NCBI RefSeq assembly: GCF_003254395.2
Contig: NC_037643.1
Coordinates: forward strand, 10,250,963-10,314,962
Direction of reading: 5' to 3'
DNA length: 64,000 bases
DNA from: Apis mellifera
Taxonomy: Eukaryota > Arthropoda > Insecta > Hymenoptera > Apidae
The translations under genes were made by a program, and so were the position numbers. The notes beneath the pieces were generated by a model. It saw nothing but the letters and a program-made list of their open reading frames with translations. It did no database searches and was not told where the DNA came from. Of the stretch, positions 1-14,218 are shown piece by piece; the first letter of the stretch is position 1; every line of letters begins with the position of its first letter.

Positions 1-3000
1 GACAAACGGATTGATAATTAATTAATCTGCACGTGACACGATAATGGCAATATTTGGTTTTGGCAACGTCATCCGGAATTCCTGTAATTTGTTGAGCCGT
101 GCATACTAATGAGTCGTTGCAAAGCGATATTTGCATAATGTATCGATTGCTAGGGTATCTTTGTCTTTTTTGGATCGGATATATTTTGAAATTACAAGTT
201 TTACTTGGATAAGAAAATTGTTATTCAGTTTGTGTATGAAGATAAAATATATTGATACGTTTTAAGAGGATTGATAAGAAATATTGAAAATGTTTAATAA
301 TTTTCGTTTTGGATATTTGGATCCGGAGGAAGATGGAATGAATGAATATATATTTGTGCGAATAAAAGTTAAAGATTACAGAATTATATAGAATTTAGAA
401 ATTTAATAATTATAAAAATTTTCTGGATAAATTATGGAAAAATTTTTTTGTATTCTTTGCGTGTATCATATTGTTGAAATTATATTGGCTGAACAGTATC
501 GTTAATTACAATTTTGATTCGAGTGACGAATATTAAAATTTTCAAAAATAATCCTTTCCATGTTTCGATAATTTGATAAATTATTTAAATATGCATCGAA
601 ATTTTGTACAATTTCCAAAAAAAATGAAATAAAAACTTTTTTCATCAAACATTTTATTCTTAAAAAGATAAAAATAAATTTAAAAAAATTGGTAATCGTT
701 ATTATTAATTATTATTCAATTACATAATTTGTCAATTATAATTTTATTTCGTTTTATCTTAGAAATTAGAAAATTTTAGAAAATCTTTTCTTAAGTCCTT
801 GCAGCGTGCAACAGATGTCCCTTCAGAGGATAGTTTAAACGATTAAAGGAAACTATGTGTGAAGATGGGATAAATCAAATAATTGAATTTAATTACAGGA
901 TATTTAAAACTTTAATGCTTTGTATCCTCGTTTTTATAACCCATAACGACCCTTTAAAATGCAGTTACAATTGTTTTTATAAAGTTGAATAATCTTTTAT
1001 TTCAGAACGTATCGTAATACGTGGATAAAAGTGGACATTTTACGAGACGTTTAATCCAACAGGTTTATTCCACAGATAAAAATCGCCTTCACTTCTTAAT
1101 GCGAAAGATTTAAGAGAAGGAAACAAAATAAATTACCTTATATGTGTATAACGGTAGAAACGTTTGATGTAGAAACATATAATGTAGGAGTCACTTTGTG
1201 AAATACATTTAAAATAAGTTCACTTCGATTTCTCGAATTTTTATTTAATTTTTTTTTTACTTATGCATATTTAAACATAGATTTTGTTCAATGTTTAATT
1301 GTATCTTATCATAATCGCCTTGCGGCGATTTATAGTATAATTTAATTAAATTTGATCAACAAAGCAAAATTGAAAAACGGAAAAATTTTCTTTTACTTAA
1401 TTTTATTATGATTTTAAAGGTTTTTATAGATATTATAAAGACAATTTTTCTCTTTCCGTATGAAAATACAAAAATATGCCAATACAATTTTTACATTATA
1501 CTATAGAAACATTCTCCACGGCAAACGCAGGAAAATTTCATATTCCAAATCGACCGAAAGTTCTTCAAACTCAAATACAATGACAACGTTTCTGTGTCGT
1601 CATAGAAATAAAACTATGTAAACGTTAAAAAATGTTATTTAACTTGTTAATCGAATCGCTTTTTCTGCCAGAAAGTTCTTTTGGTTAAATTAATTTCAGT
1701 ACAGTTTTACAGATTTTAATATTTAATATTTATCAAAATAAATAATACAATGTATATGTACTTAATAGACTTTAATTGGAGAACAAGTTGATTAAAAAGG
1801 AACAACAAATTATTTAAAATATTATTTCGAAAAGAAGCGATAAAACAAAATAAAAAATTATTTGAATTTATATCGAGATCATGAAATTCGTTTCAATTTC
1901 TACAGTTGTAAATAATATCGATGTATATTTAATAATTACATCTTCCACTTCCGTTCAGATTCATTTTCGAATCAATGATATTATTTCAACGAACGGAATA
2001 AAACAAAATAAAATAAAAAATTACTCGAACCGATATCTAAATAACAAATGTTTCATTTCATAATTTTCATGAATACAACGAAATAAATTAAATAAATACA
2101 ACAGTCTGTATTTAATAGTCCTCCATTTCCTCACGAAACCTTTAAAACATCTCTATTCTGCCTTCACGTCAATAATTCTAATATCCTGATCCGATAATCG
2201 AAGATCCTTTATTCGATTTGTTGATCGTATATCGATCGAAATAGGATGTCACACGTCATTTATTAGCGCCAAGAGACGAATCGTTTAATCGAAACATATT
2301 TCGAGAACATATGTCGAGATATGATATATATAGACTGCAGGTTCCATGAATTCTCTATTCGAAACGTTACAGACCTTGACCGATTCATGGTCGTAATATT
2401 CGAAAATTCGAGAGTTAAAACAACTATGAGCTCGCTATTAACCGCACATTCGACAAAGAGTTAATTCGATAACAATAGTTTCGTTCTAGGAATCAATTGT
2501 TGTAGAATCTTTTATGGGATAAAAATTTCTTTTTCCTTTTTTTTATAACAGCTTTTAAGTGTGGAAAAATACGTCTTTCTACAAATGAAACACGTTAAAA
2601 AAAAGATTGGAAAGTAGCCAAAGTGCGTTGAAAGTAGCACATATTTTTTTTCTTGATAAATTTAAATATTTGGAGTATTTGATTGAAGTACGATTGTATA
2701 TGTCTAAAAATATAATATTTCCTTTTTATTGAAAATCCATGGAAAATGAAATAATATAATAATTAATATAATTGGAGCAAGATGATCTTAAACAGAGAGC
2801 AAAAGTGTGGAAATTAATTTAAAAGAGTCGCACGTTAAAGAATTTGTAATTATGCAATAGCAATCACAATTAATTGAATTTAAATCTCATTAGGAAAAAT
2901 AGAATGAAATAACTAAGAAAAGTAAAAATAATTAAAATTTGAGAAAACATTGTGATTATAAAAATTAAAAAATCGCAAGAAGTATTCGATAATTTATTTT

Positions 3001-5103
3001 AAAAAGAATCTATTTATTTATCATTTAATTCTTAATATTTCACGCGCCAATAATACAAATTGATTATGTAAATCTTTCAATATGATCCGATATGATCAAA
3101 TGACCAATACTTACAATGTTTGCATCGAAAAGCAACAGGCAGTGAAAAATGTTTACAATGATTCGTAAAAATAAAAAAGGAATTTCAAATTCTTTTGGCT
3201 GACATTCATTTATTAGCTCGTTCGAGAATTTCTTCGTTACTTTAACTTGAAAAATCGCGTTGCCAAAGTGAAAAAAGGAGAAGAAAAAAAAGAAAGAGGA
3301 AAAGAAAGCAAAAAAATAGAAGAAAAAAGAAAGGAGAAGAAAAACGAAGAAAACAACGGCGTTAAATTCGTTCGTTCGAATTCAATATTTTAAACGGATC
3401 GGAATCTCTTCGATAATGGAATATGTTGATCTCCCAAGTCGCACAAGGATATATTATAATATTTCCTGAGGATGTACATCCCGAGCTTAAAATTCGTATT
3501 CAGAAGACTATGAACACTTTATCGAGCCATAGGCGATCTCACGAGGCCAAGGACGATGCACATTGTTCCGCGTCTTTAATATGACGTAGGTCTGCTCCTT
3601 TTGAACATTTCTAGGTATCGTATGCTTTTCCCTGTTTCCCTTTTGAAAACAAGCGATAAATTGCTCTGCACATCGGGAAAATATCGATAAAGGTACATTT
3701 TTTACAATTATCGTCATCTTAAATCTATTCGTGAAATGATTCGTTTATGGAAGAATCGTGCATGGCGAATAATATACCACGAGATGGAAAAATGGTACTG
3801 TTATTTTAATTTGTAAAAATATACGGAGTGATTGATGAGAATTCAAATGATTCTTCAGATAAAAGATTATTTTCACTGATACCATTTTTCCTTTCGACCC
3901 TCGTGCACGTAATAAATCGCTGCATCACGTTGTCGTTTTTATCATCTCTGATATTTTTATAACATCCATCACGTTCTTTTTCTCTCTCTTTTTTTCTTTT
4001 TCTACTTTTTATCGGATAGTTAAGGTTATAATTGTTTCTTTTAACTTTCACAACGGACCATTATCGATCCCTCATAAATATAAATAGATGTGTGCCAAGT
4101 TCAAAACGATACGCAACACCTACACGATCGTTGTGTATCGTCTGGTGAAAATATACCACGATAATAAATCCCGACACGCGGGACGACGCGTCAAAACATT
4201 GGAAAAAATTCTACGGGACGAGATTTTGTCCATTCTTTCGAACTTTTATCCTTCTGATTAAATAAAGAGACAACATAAAGTAAGTACAGTTATTCTACGA
4301 TGCTATTTCAGGAAAAGGAGCATTATATCTTTATTTTTATAAAGTGGAAGAATTTTCAATTACTCGAACGATCCACAATTCGTATAGCGTGCTCTTTGCT
4401 TCAACAGGTAAGACGTTCCTACGTCTCGTCATTTCCTTACTCCATTTCTTCTTAGCATCATGATATCGATTCAAAATTATCGATCGCGTCGAAAACAAAA
4501 CTCCCTAAACGCACTCCCGAATTACGACAACAAAATCTCGAAACAAAAATAGATCGATTTTACTCGAAACCGTATCAATCTCATTCGAGATACATAATCA
4601 TACTCAGATCTTGAATTTTCGAAGGGAATCGGTTGTCAAAGAGATACGTATGAACGATTCGACGGAATATCAAATATCAGCTCGAGATGCTTACTCGTAC
4701 GCGGCGACGTATATAGCCAGAGAGCGCGGCCAGTATATCTGTATCTTCAAACACCTGTTAGCAACTCGTGTGGGCGGCTCGCCACATCGCCTTTAAATTC
4801 TCGCCGTGATTAAGCGGCTTCCTCTTGTCCACGATTCAATCGCCGCGTCCCCGTTCACGGTTATATCGTATCCACGGACACGCGGTTTTCTTTCGTACTC
4901 GTGCTTTCGTACTCACTCTTCACTCTTCGTTATATCGCTCGCGTGGCGACGATATCGTACTCACGCGCACGAATTAGAGATTTATCACGGCGGTTCAGAA
5001 ACACCGTTCACCAAGAATACCGCGGGAGAGAGAATGAAAGGCGAGAATTAAAAAGGGAAAGAAAAGGAAGAAGATACGAAAAGAAAAGACAGAAGGTAGA
5101 AAA
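1..5103 (-). other. AT-rich presumed first intron of the left-edge gene
   Basis: No exon recognised on either strand. It holds a GAAAA-rich purine tract at about 3268-3350 and a short hairpin at 4106-4141. Open frames at 1881 and 3508 lack any supporting signal. Confidence 0.4.
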
Positions 5104-6010
5104 ACTTACCGGCATAACCTTGCACGGAATAATTCGCTTCCTCGCTTGGGACCACGTTGTCCTCGAGGACGCTCTCCGACGCGGTCTTAACGACACCCAT
5201 ATCCTTGCCTCCTCTCCCTCTGTGTATACGGTGTACACGCTGTAAAAGTGTAGGACGAAGTAAGACGATGTTCGACGATGGATTACCTCGGCTTGATCGT
5301 GCCGCGTTGTCTGCCGTTGCCGGAATGCTCGGCGCCGTTTCGTCCACTTATTGCGTCTGCGTCCGCGCCTGCGTTTTCCCACTCTCCCTTGAGCCCTCCA
5401 TCCTTCTTCCCTCCTCCCTCCTTGACCCCTCGCGTGCGTATACACCCCCTGCCTACTCCCCCCCCCTCTTCTGTTCTTCCTTCCTTCCCTGCCCCGTGCA
5501 CATCCGTTCCTTGGCCAGGAGAACACGTCACAGGAGAACAAGGCAATCTCTAGGCCAGGGTGAACACGAAGCGCACGGAGAATTGAACTGAGGGGGGGGG
5601 GGGAGGAGGAAGAGGTGAGGTGAAAGGCGGTGGTGAAAGGGGCGGTGGTAAAGTGGCGAGGTAAAGGGAGCAGCGTGACGGTGTGCCTGTGTATTTGTAT
5701 TTGTATATACGGTGGGTAGGCTGCCGGTCTAGGCTGCCGTGCCTCGACACGTTCAATTGCTACGGTGTGTAGGGGGGTTGGTTTGGTTGGACCGTTTTTG
5801 CCGCTTCCATCCGCTTGCGAAGCGCGCGGTCCCGCGGAAGGGCGGGGTGCGGCAGTGATACAGGGGCAATGTCGAGCAACTGGGTCTCGGTGAAGGTCTC
5901 GGCTGAAGCCGAGCTACTCGTGCCCGATAATGCATCCTTCTTCCTCTTTACCGCGCGCTCCTCTTTCTCCCTCTCGCTCTCGCTATCTATCTCGCTGTCC
6001 TAGCAGATCG
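4600..6010. promoter_or_regulatory. CpG-rich island around the 5' end of the unidentified left-edge gene
   Basis: GC content rises sharply against the AT-rich flanks. The island contains the first coding exon at 5110-5200, C-rich pyrimidine tracts at about 5380-5500, a run of twelve G at 5592-5603 and a TGTATT repeat at about 5690-5705. Overlapping open frames on both strands here are composition artefacts. A promoter or 5' UTR role is inferred from position. Confidence 0.45.
5110..5200 (-). CDS. First coding exon of an unidentified gene that continues left of the window
   Basis: Reads MGVVKTASESVLEDNVVPSE and on to ...YSVQGYA, 30 codons plus one base, ending G|GTAAGT (phase 1). The ATG has a purine at -3 and G at +4, a strong start context. 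The frame stays open upstream. An in-frame ATG lies at 5347, but an acceptor-like CACTTTTACAG would begin the exon at 5239, making 5200 the first ATG. The peptide is acidic and soluble with no signal sequence, as expected for a short cytosolic N-terminus. No continuing exon is visible in the 5.1 kb to its left, so a long first intron is inferred. I do not recognise the protein. Confidence 0.6.
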
Positions 6011-6886
6011 GGAGGATCGCAGGTTTGCTTCCTCGATGTCGTTTTCATATTTTTGTGCATACGATTGATTGTTTTATGAAGAAGGTAGTTGCAAACGTGG
6101 TAAAAGGGGAAATATGGAGCGCGTGGATGGATGTATGGTTTGCATGGAATGCGTGTTTGTGGAAGATGGAAGGATAGATTGTCTAGGTAACTGTATGTAT
6201 AATTTTGTAAAGCGGTAAACAGGTGTAACTTTTGTGAATTTTTACGAGCAGGATTATTGGATTTACATCGAGTTTACAGCACGTGCACGTCCTTGAAAGC
6301 GTGCTTGGATATAGATAGCTACGGGTGCATGAACCAACCCTCAAATTGTTGTTGCGTTTTATTTACGCTTTCGAGAACTTTTGTTCGATAGTGCCCCCTT
6401 TAAAGCGTTAATTAATTATTTTTACATGTTGAAAATTAAGCTTTGCGCGAAGTGTTTCAAGACAGGAGAAATACAAGAATGAATTCTAAAATTTAAAAAA
6501 TTTAAAAATTTCTTGCGTTCGATTCCTAATTTGATTTCTTGATTTTCTCGAAATCGAGATCTGAAAAAACGTAGAAAACGGTTATTCTCCCTCATTCTCG
6601 TCTCATTTTTGCGTGTAGAATCCAACTTTCATGGCCCTAATCGTCTCGCACAACCTGACCCGTATTAGAAACATAAGAGAAGCGATATACAAGTTGCTCG
6701 AATCCAACGATTAATAAAAGCCGACCAGCCTCCAGTTTTTTGCTCAAATATTTCTCGAACAGAAGAATTTCCAGGCATCATAAAGTTCTCCTCCAAGGTT
6801 TCGTGTAAATAGCACTCCAAGGATAAGAAGCCTGATAAATTTATTAATCGAGACATATCTCGCGAGACTCTCCCCTTCTTACTTTC

Positions 6887-6910
6887 TTTCCTTTCCTTTC
6901 CTTTCCTTTT
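6887..6910. repeat. (CTTTC)n microsatellite
   Basis: Four to five tandem CTTTC units just left of the second CpG island. Confidence 0.8.
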
Positions 6911-6999
6911 TTTTCTAAAAATCCCTCGATATCAATCCTTCGATCCAAAGCATTTCATTCTCATTATCCACGGCTACCACATTGCGAATCTCTCCACCC

Positions 7000-7325
7000 T
7001 ACAGACATTTACTTACGTCACGTGGCGCGAGGTCGCGCGCTCCCCCGTTCAACCGTGCAGCGAAACTTGTTGCACGCGAGCGACGATTAAATCTCTGCCA
7101 CCGAGCAACGTGCCATTTAACGAAGCCTCGGATCTCCTCTCCCTTATCCAATCCCTTTTGATCGGCAACGGACACGTGCCGATTCGATACAAGTCCGCAA
7201 ATGCAAAGACTTCAGACGAGGGCAGCACGACTTCGATCGTGGTTCAACCAAGGTCAACCTGGTGTGGTTTCTCCTCCCATCAACTTCCGTCTCTGTCCCT
7301 CTTCTTCGTCGAAACGGGGAGAGGC

Positions 7326-7356
<31 letters not shown>

Positions 7357-7850
7357 GAGGAGAAGCGAGAGAGGAAACATTTCCCTCTGATTTTCGACAC
7401 CACCCTCCACCATCCCTCCACCCTCCTGTCGCTCCACGGCTCTTCCGTAATAACCGTCCTCCTTCTCCACCCCCCTAGTCACCTCTGTTCTTCGTTCTCC
7501 GCCATCGGTTATCATCGATCGGCCGATCTCCCTGTCGTCGTACGCCCAGATTGTGTCGTGCGTGCCTCCAACACATGTGTACACGTGTAACGGCACACAC
7601 GTATACGGGTGCATCGGCGCAACTGGTGTAACAACGATCGATTTGAGTTCATTGTATGCCCGTCGCATCTTTTTTTCCTTTTTCTTTTTTTTTTATCCCT
7701 CTTGGGTTGCCTGGGAACGATGATGCACACAACGCTCGATACTCGTGTGCACGCGTTTCTGCCACGTCTTCGGCCACGTGTCTCGCCCTCTCTTCTGGCG
7801 CGAAAGTAACTGATCGAGAGTCACAACGTGTTCCCGTTGTTGTCGAGGGA
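7000..7850. promoter_or_regulatory. Second CpG-rich island, possible distal 5' exon/promoter of the left-edge gene
   Basis: A GC-rich stretch with CACGTG E-boxes at 7019-7024 and further copies near 7174, 7579 and 7772, and an (AG)13 microsatellite at 7326-7351. On the minus strand a GTAAGT donor (complement 7011-7016) could splice to the acceptor at 5239, making this a non-coding first exon. That link is inferred; no transcript was seen. Confidence 0.35.
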
Positions 7851-10800
7851 TTTTCGATGATTGATTCGCGAGACGGTTGCTCGAAGTATTGTTATTGATT
7901 TCGTTTCATAATACAGTGATGGATCTTGAATATCCTATCGATTGTTATGGCATCGTTCGAATTATTCAAAAGATTATTCAGAGATTATGAATATTCAAGT
8001 TTATTATTGTTTTAATTTTTAATCGATATGTATGTTAAGTAATTACTTCAGTGATTCGATAGTGTCTTTATAAAAAGATTCGTGAAGCATGTATGTAACG
8101 TGATATATAATTATTGATTTCTGGATTTTCAAATTATTATATTCTTGTAGCAATTCGAATTGTTCTGTTTTCTATACATGTTATTTTAAAGTTTCGATTT
8201 TTTTTTATTTTCTAATTCTACTCATTTAAATATTCGAAGATTCGATATTGATACCATAAATTTGTTATATTTTTATATACGTTATAGCAATTCTTTTGAT
8301 GTATCATGAAATTAGTATTAAATTGTTTGAAAATCATCAAAGAATGAGTATTATATTTCATGTAAATAGGAATGTTGTTCTACTTCTAGATATTCGTAGA
8401 TGATTGATATTAATCGAAGGTTTTATCGTTATTTGACGACTTATCGATAGATAATTGGAGGATTATAATGAGTTTGTTATTGTTTGGTAAAGTATTATGT
8501 TAGAGTTAAAAGCTCTACAATGTATAATGGGATCTTATACGTTCCTTCGTGTTTTATCTATTTTTTTTTAAGCTTTTTTTTTAAGGATTTTTGAATTCTT
8601 TAAGAAAATTGAAAATTGTTATGCTTAATAAGTAAGATAATTTATGATATGCTTTATCAAATAATAAAAAAAAAGAACTGTAAATATGTTAAATTCAAAA
8701 AATTACATGAGAAATATAGCAACTGTTGTTACGATGTTATTTTAATAAAATATTCGTCTTATAATTATTTTTCGATTATTTAAAGAAAGTAGACGAGAAA
8801 TATAATAAATAACGAAGAACAAATACACTTTGTAATATTTAATTACAAAATTTACTTTATTTTCATCGTATTTTCGCATATGTTTTCATGTTTTTCATTC
8901 GCAAACGGAAAAAGTAAATACTATTACTTGCCAAATAGTAAAATCTACGCTCTCCCTTTAGACCGATGTAAAGTGAAAATAAATCAAATATTATATCATG
9001 CTTTCAAAGAGTTGGAAATTATAGAGAAATTGGTCGATAATTATTTTAAATTAAATTATACTTGCGATGAAAAACGATAATGTTACAGTGAGCGAAGAAA
9101 ATTGGAAGAAAATTAAGGAATAATTCAAAAATTTAAAAAGAAATTTAAATAACGAAACCATTTGTTATTTGTTGCAAAAGAGAAAATAAGCTATAATATA
9201 TAAGAGTGAAAATATCTTTGATTGAAATTAAAAGTTTTCGTATTATCATGGAATTATTTATGAAATCATATTTATAGAAGGAAAAAATGTTATGTGGGTG
9301 AAAAATTCCTGATGAATAGTTGGGTGCACAGATTCTATTTATTTCTGAGGTGATTGAGGCGTTAACTTTTCTCTGTTTAATAAACGATAACTGTAAATGT
9401 CATGACAAACTGTCGATAATGGGGCGTATTTAACAACCAAGCCTATATAGAGAAACGCGTTCTACCGTGTGTCATGAAAATAGACTAAAGTTTTTAATAG
9501 AATAAAGGAAAGGTATACCCGCCTAATAGTTAACCACCGTGTAGCTTGTCACGTGGACGAGCGAGACTAAAATTGTTTAATAGTTGGGAATGCCAATCGA
9601 TATTGATGAACAAAGTTAAACGAATACCAAATTTCTATTACGTTGAATTACAGCCTTGATGTGAATTGAATCTTCTTGGAAATTTTATGACAATGATGCT
9701 TGCGCTATTTCTGATAAAATTATTAACGAAATATAACAACGTAATTAAAATTTTCAATTTAAAATATATTGATTATAATATTTAAATATTTAAATATTTT
9801 TATTCGCTATTCTAGTCTAAAATTCAAGATAATTTTTTACAAAATTTAATTTTTTTCTGTTTTTCAATTTCTTCTATAAAATTAATTATTATTAAAATTA
9901 ATAATTACAATTAATTAAAATCAATTCTTATTATTTTTATAGAAATGTAACAGATGTATGTGAGATATCATATATTATGCTTCTCTTTATTCGTACAAGA
10001 GAATAAAAATTCTTTCTTTAAAAAGTAAATTAAACAAATATATTATATATAATGTTTGATAATTTGTTAACTTATTCAAATATAGATTCTTCAAAGTTTC
10101 TTTAGTTTAAAAATATTTCAATTTGAAATATATTATAATTCATATAATCATATTAAGAAATTTTCAGCGAAAATGAATTTCTCTGAAAATGAAACACCAT
10201 ACGTTCGAAATAATAATTTTTTCTGCTATTATTTCTTCTTCACTCATTAAAAAAAAAAAAAAAGAAAAAGAAAGAGATGAAAAGAATCACCGTTTCCCAC
10301 CGGATTCCATCCAGAATTGTATGCAATTTCGATCGACTATTTTTAAGATTTATTCCATTTCACGATTTCGAGAGCAGCTGTCGCGTGCAGATGAATTTTC
10401 ACGTTTTAAAAATACGGATGATCGTTTTATTTTTAACATATCATTACGAAGGATTAAAAGTCAATAAGAAGTCGTTCCATCAGTGCATGGAACATTGTAC
10501 GTGACGTTTTATTGACAACACGAAGGCGTGCCAATATAACGAAGCCGACTGTTAATAAATGGAATTTAAATAGAACTGTTGATCCGTCACTAACGAACTT
10601 GCATAACTGGCACGGCTCCCAATGGAACGTGTCCGACCATCGACCATCCACCGATTTTTGTTCTACGTTTGTTTATAACGCCGGGGGGTTACGTAAGTGC
10701 ACGTGATTGATTTTTGTAAATACACATTGAAATAAAACGCTGTATACTTTTTTTCAATTTGATAATTTGAACCATTTGTTTATCTTGATGAAAGATTATT

Positions 10801-13800
10801 TTTTTAAAGAAACTGCGTAAAATAATTTTTGGGATCGTGAAATTTTTCATTCTACATATTTTATTTTATTTTATCCTTTTTCTTTTTTTTTTTTAGAGAG
10901 AGAAAATGGAAAGCTTAATTTTTTCCATTGATAAATTAAATATAATTGATAAAATAATTTTTAAAGAAAAATAGAGATAATTATAGAAAAGAAATTTTTG
11001 AATAATTATAATTAAAATTAAAATTAAAATTATTTTCTTTTCTTCCTGAATATATAAAAGAATAATAAAACTATACATTTTTTAATTCGATAAATGATAA
11101 ATATATGGAATATATACAATATATATATATATAAAATATATGGAAGAAATTTAGAAAAATAAAATTATAGAAACAAGAATTATTACTTTTTTGAATATGA
11201 AAAAATAAGAAGAAATTGTTTATTTTTCATTAAATAGAATAATAAAAAATAATTCTAATTTAAAAATTTAAAAATGCAATGTTTACAATCAAAGAAATCA
11301 CTTAATTTTGAGAATTGTGTCAAGAAATGCATCAATTTATTTTTGTCAGGTAAAAGAGAAATAAAAGAAGACATCGTAATGTTTTAGAAGAAGTAAAACT
11401 AACACTTTTAAACAGAGTTATGTCAAAGTTACAGGAAGGCTTTATAGCGATTCGTTTCGAGCAAATCTGTGTGTGTATGTGTGTGTGTGAGATTGAGGAT
11501 TTTCTAGGGCGAGCGAAGAGCTTTGAGAAGAGTTTAAAGAAGAATTCAGAGGGGAAAACCGATGAGGGTGACTTACATTTAAATGTACAACAAATCTTTA
11601 TTACACTTTATCAGATTCTCTCGATACGTATCTGCATCTGCATCTGTTCATTCTTCAATATACACTGTTTAAGGATAAAAATAATTTTTTTCGCGAACAA
11701 GATTCGATCGAAGAAATGAAAAACTGTATTGAATCGTTCTATTTTTAAAGCGTACAAACGAAATACAAAAGCAAATCAAAAATAGTATGCGGATGCAAAA
11801 CAAGAAACACTATCAGAACGAACAAATGCTCAATTAACGTAGATTTCGAAACCAATTTTGTCGAAGTAAATCGCCACTGTTTCGATATTGCAAGAGACGA
11901 GCCAATTTCCATTCACAACGTGTCGCGTGCACAACGAATAAAAGGGATCAGGGACGACTTGTTACTCTTGATATTGCACTTACGCGATAACAAAAGACTA
12001 CTATGCAAATGAATGACTTTGGTTCTTTAATATTTGCACTGTTCGGTAAGCTTAATAAACGCCCGGTTCATAATCGTGGATTTATTCGAGACTATTGTTT
12101 GCTAGATTTTATGTTAATCACTATTTGAACTATTGTTGAATACGTCCGCTTGTTCGTGCAGAATGCTTCAGGGCAAAATGAATACTCCGAATATTGTCAT
12201 TATATACGGAGGAATTAGACAAGAAATGACAAGAAGAATAATTATTATATTTATATAATATTTAATATTTATTAAAAAAGTAAAATTTTAATATCGTATC
12301 GAATAATAGTTTTTATTTATCGTGGATAAATAACAACAATATTTAAACGTTGAACAATTTTTAAATGAAATGTGCTGCAGCGTAGGATAAATATAGGATT
12401 AATAATCAATATCGATAATAAATATAAATATTTATTTATATTTCAATTTTATTTCAATTTTTACTTAATTGTATAATTTAATATTTTATTCGCAATACAA
12501 CGATTTATTATATATTCATATCAATCTTTAATATCATATAATTATTATATTGACGTATTTTTGTAGAAAGAAAAAAAATATTTTTCAATTTTATTCTTCA
12601 ACTCGTAAAAAATCCTAAATCAAAATTTCCCTTATTTATAATCCATTATTTCCTTTAAATGCCAGTACAAATAAGTATATAACTCGATAATTAAACCTTT
12701 TCGTATTATTAAGATTAAAAGTAATAAAAAATAAATATCACGAAAGCGACACGAAATCTTGATAGTGATGATAAATTAAATTAAATGGGGGGATTCATTA
12801 CAGAAATAACACGGTTCAATGAGAGATGGGTCGCGTGCAACGATCCGATGGTTAACACTCAGTGGTAAATCACCGCTGACGCAACGGAAATGGCGGTTAA
12901 TTGCTCCACGTGCATTGTAAATGCAGTTTTTGAACCGCACAGGGGGGAGGGGGCGGGTGCACATCGGCGTGACTTGTTGCGCACATGCGATCAATAGCGC
13001 ATCGATCGCGGTGACACGCGACCACGTTAAACATTAAACCGATTACCGCGTTCTACCTGGTTAATTAAACCTTTATTACGTCTGTTATTATCCCCGACAA
13101 TAGAAAATAATCCCCCGTATGAAAATATTCGTCGCCCTTCCTCTCCTCATTGTTTCCATCCTCGATTGTATTAATTTAAAATGTAAACGCGATTATATTA
13201 TACCACTCGGAAAACTCTGTCTATTTATTATATTTTATTCGTAATTTATGGTAATTCACTTTCGTATTTACGGAGTTACTGATCAAAGGATGTTTCGAGC
13301 ATACAATAATATCATTTCGCGTGGATACAGATTATTGAAATGTGATAAAACTGATTTTTTTTTTATAATAATCAAAAATATCGCAGATACGAATAAATAA
13401 AGTAATTTGAAACATGACGTAAGTGATTTTTTTAAAGATGTACGGTATTAAAAAAATCGACGTTTCGTATATTTAAAGTATTCGTGAAATTGTATTTTAA
13501 TATATTATTTCTTTAATGAGAAGATTCTTGTGTTCTTGTTTTATTTATAAATTAAAATAAATTATGTAAAGAGGATTTGAATCAATCTGAACGAAATTGA
13601 ATATTGTCGATGAATCGTATTTAATTGTGACATATTACTCTACTTTCATGAATAATTTAAATTCGTAATTTGTAAATTTCATAAATTCAAGAGAATCATA
13701 AATTTTATGTTAATAATTTCGTAACAAAAATCGATATATAAACGCTGTTATACACATAAAGGAGAAAGAATCCAAATATTTACTCACGCCTGACTAATTT

Positions 13801-14187
13801 AGACTTATTCTACTTAGTAGAAGAGCTAACAGCGAAATGAGATCGTAGACAATTTAACCTCGTGTTTATTGAAAAAATATTTTTCTTTTTTTATATTCTA
13901 CAATTTTTAAATAATCTCTTCAAAATAATCGTTTATCTCGATGCAAGAATAATTTAATTTGCATATCTTGAGATAATTTTACAATTACGGAATAATGAAA
14001 TGGCTTTATTTATTGAGCTAATCAAAATAATCCTCCTTCGCTGTTCCTTAATCTGTAATTCTCTCCTCCTCGATATCTTACTTTTCCTAACTTTTACATC
14101 TTGCATTTCCAATTTAAATGTAAACATTAAATGAAAACATCTTCCTTATCCTTATCTATCCATTAAATTGCTACAAGAAACGCATTA

Positions 14188-14189
<2 letters not shown>

Positions 14190-14218
<29 letters not shown>
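14190..14218. repeat. (TTA)n microsatellite
   Basis: About nine uninterrupted TTA units, flanked by TCA variants at both ends. Confidence 0.9.

Noticed and set aside
5008..5591. Overlapping frames on both strands around the left-edge start exon
   Set aside because: Arg/Gly- or Pro/Ser-rich translations of a skewed GC-rich stretch. Only the 5110-5200 exon has start and splice support.
7144..7668. Minus-strand frame of 174 codons in the second CpG island
   Set aside because: Crosses an (AG)n microsatellite and is low complexity; overlapping frames exist in several registers.
8880..9080. Plus-strand 66-codon frame with a protein-like look
   Set aside because: Isolated in AT-rich intergenic DNA with no flanking splice sites, promoter or recognisable family. 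Too short to support.
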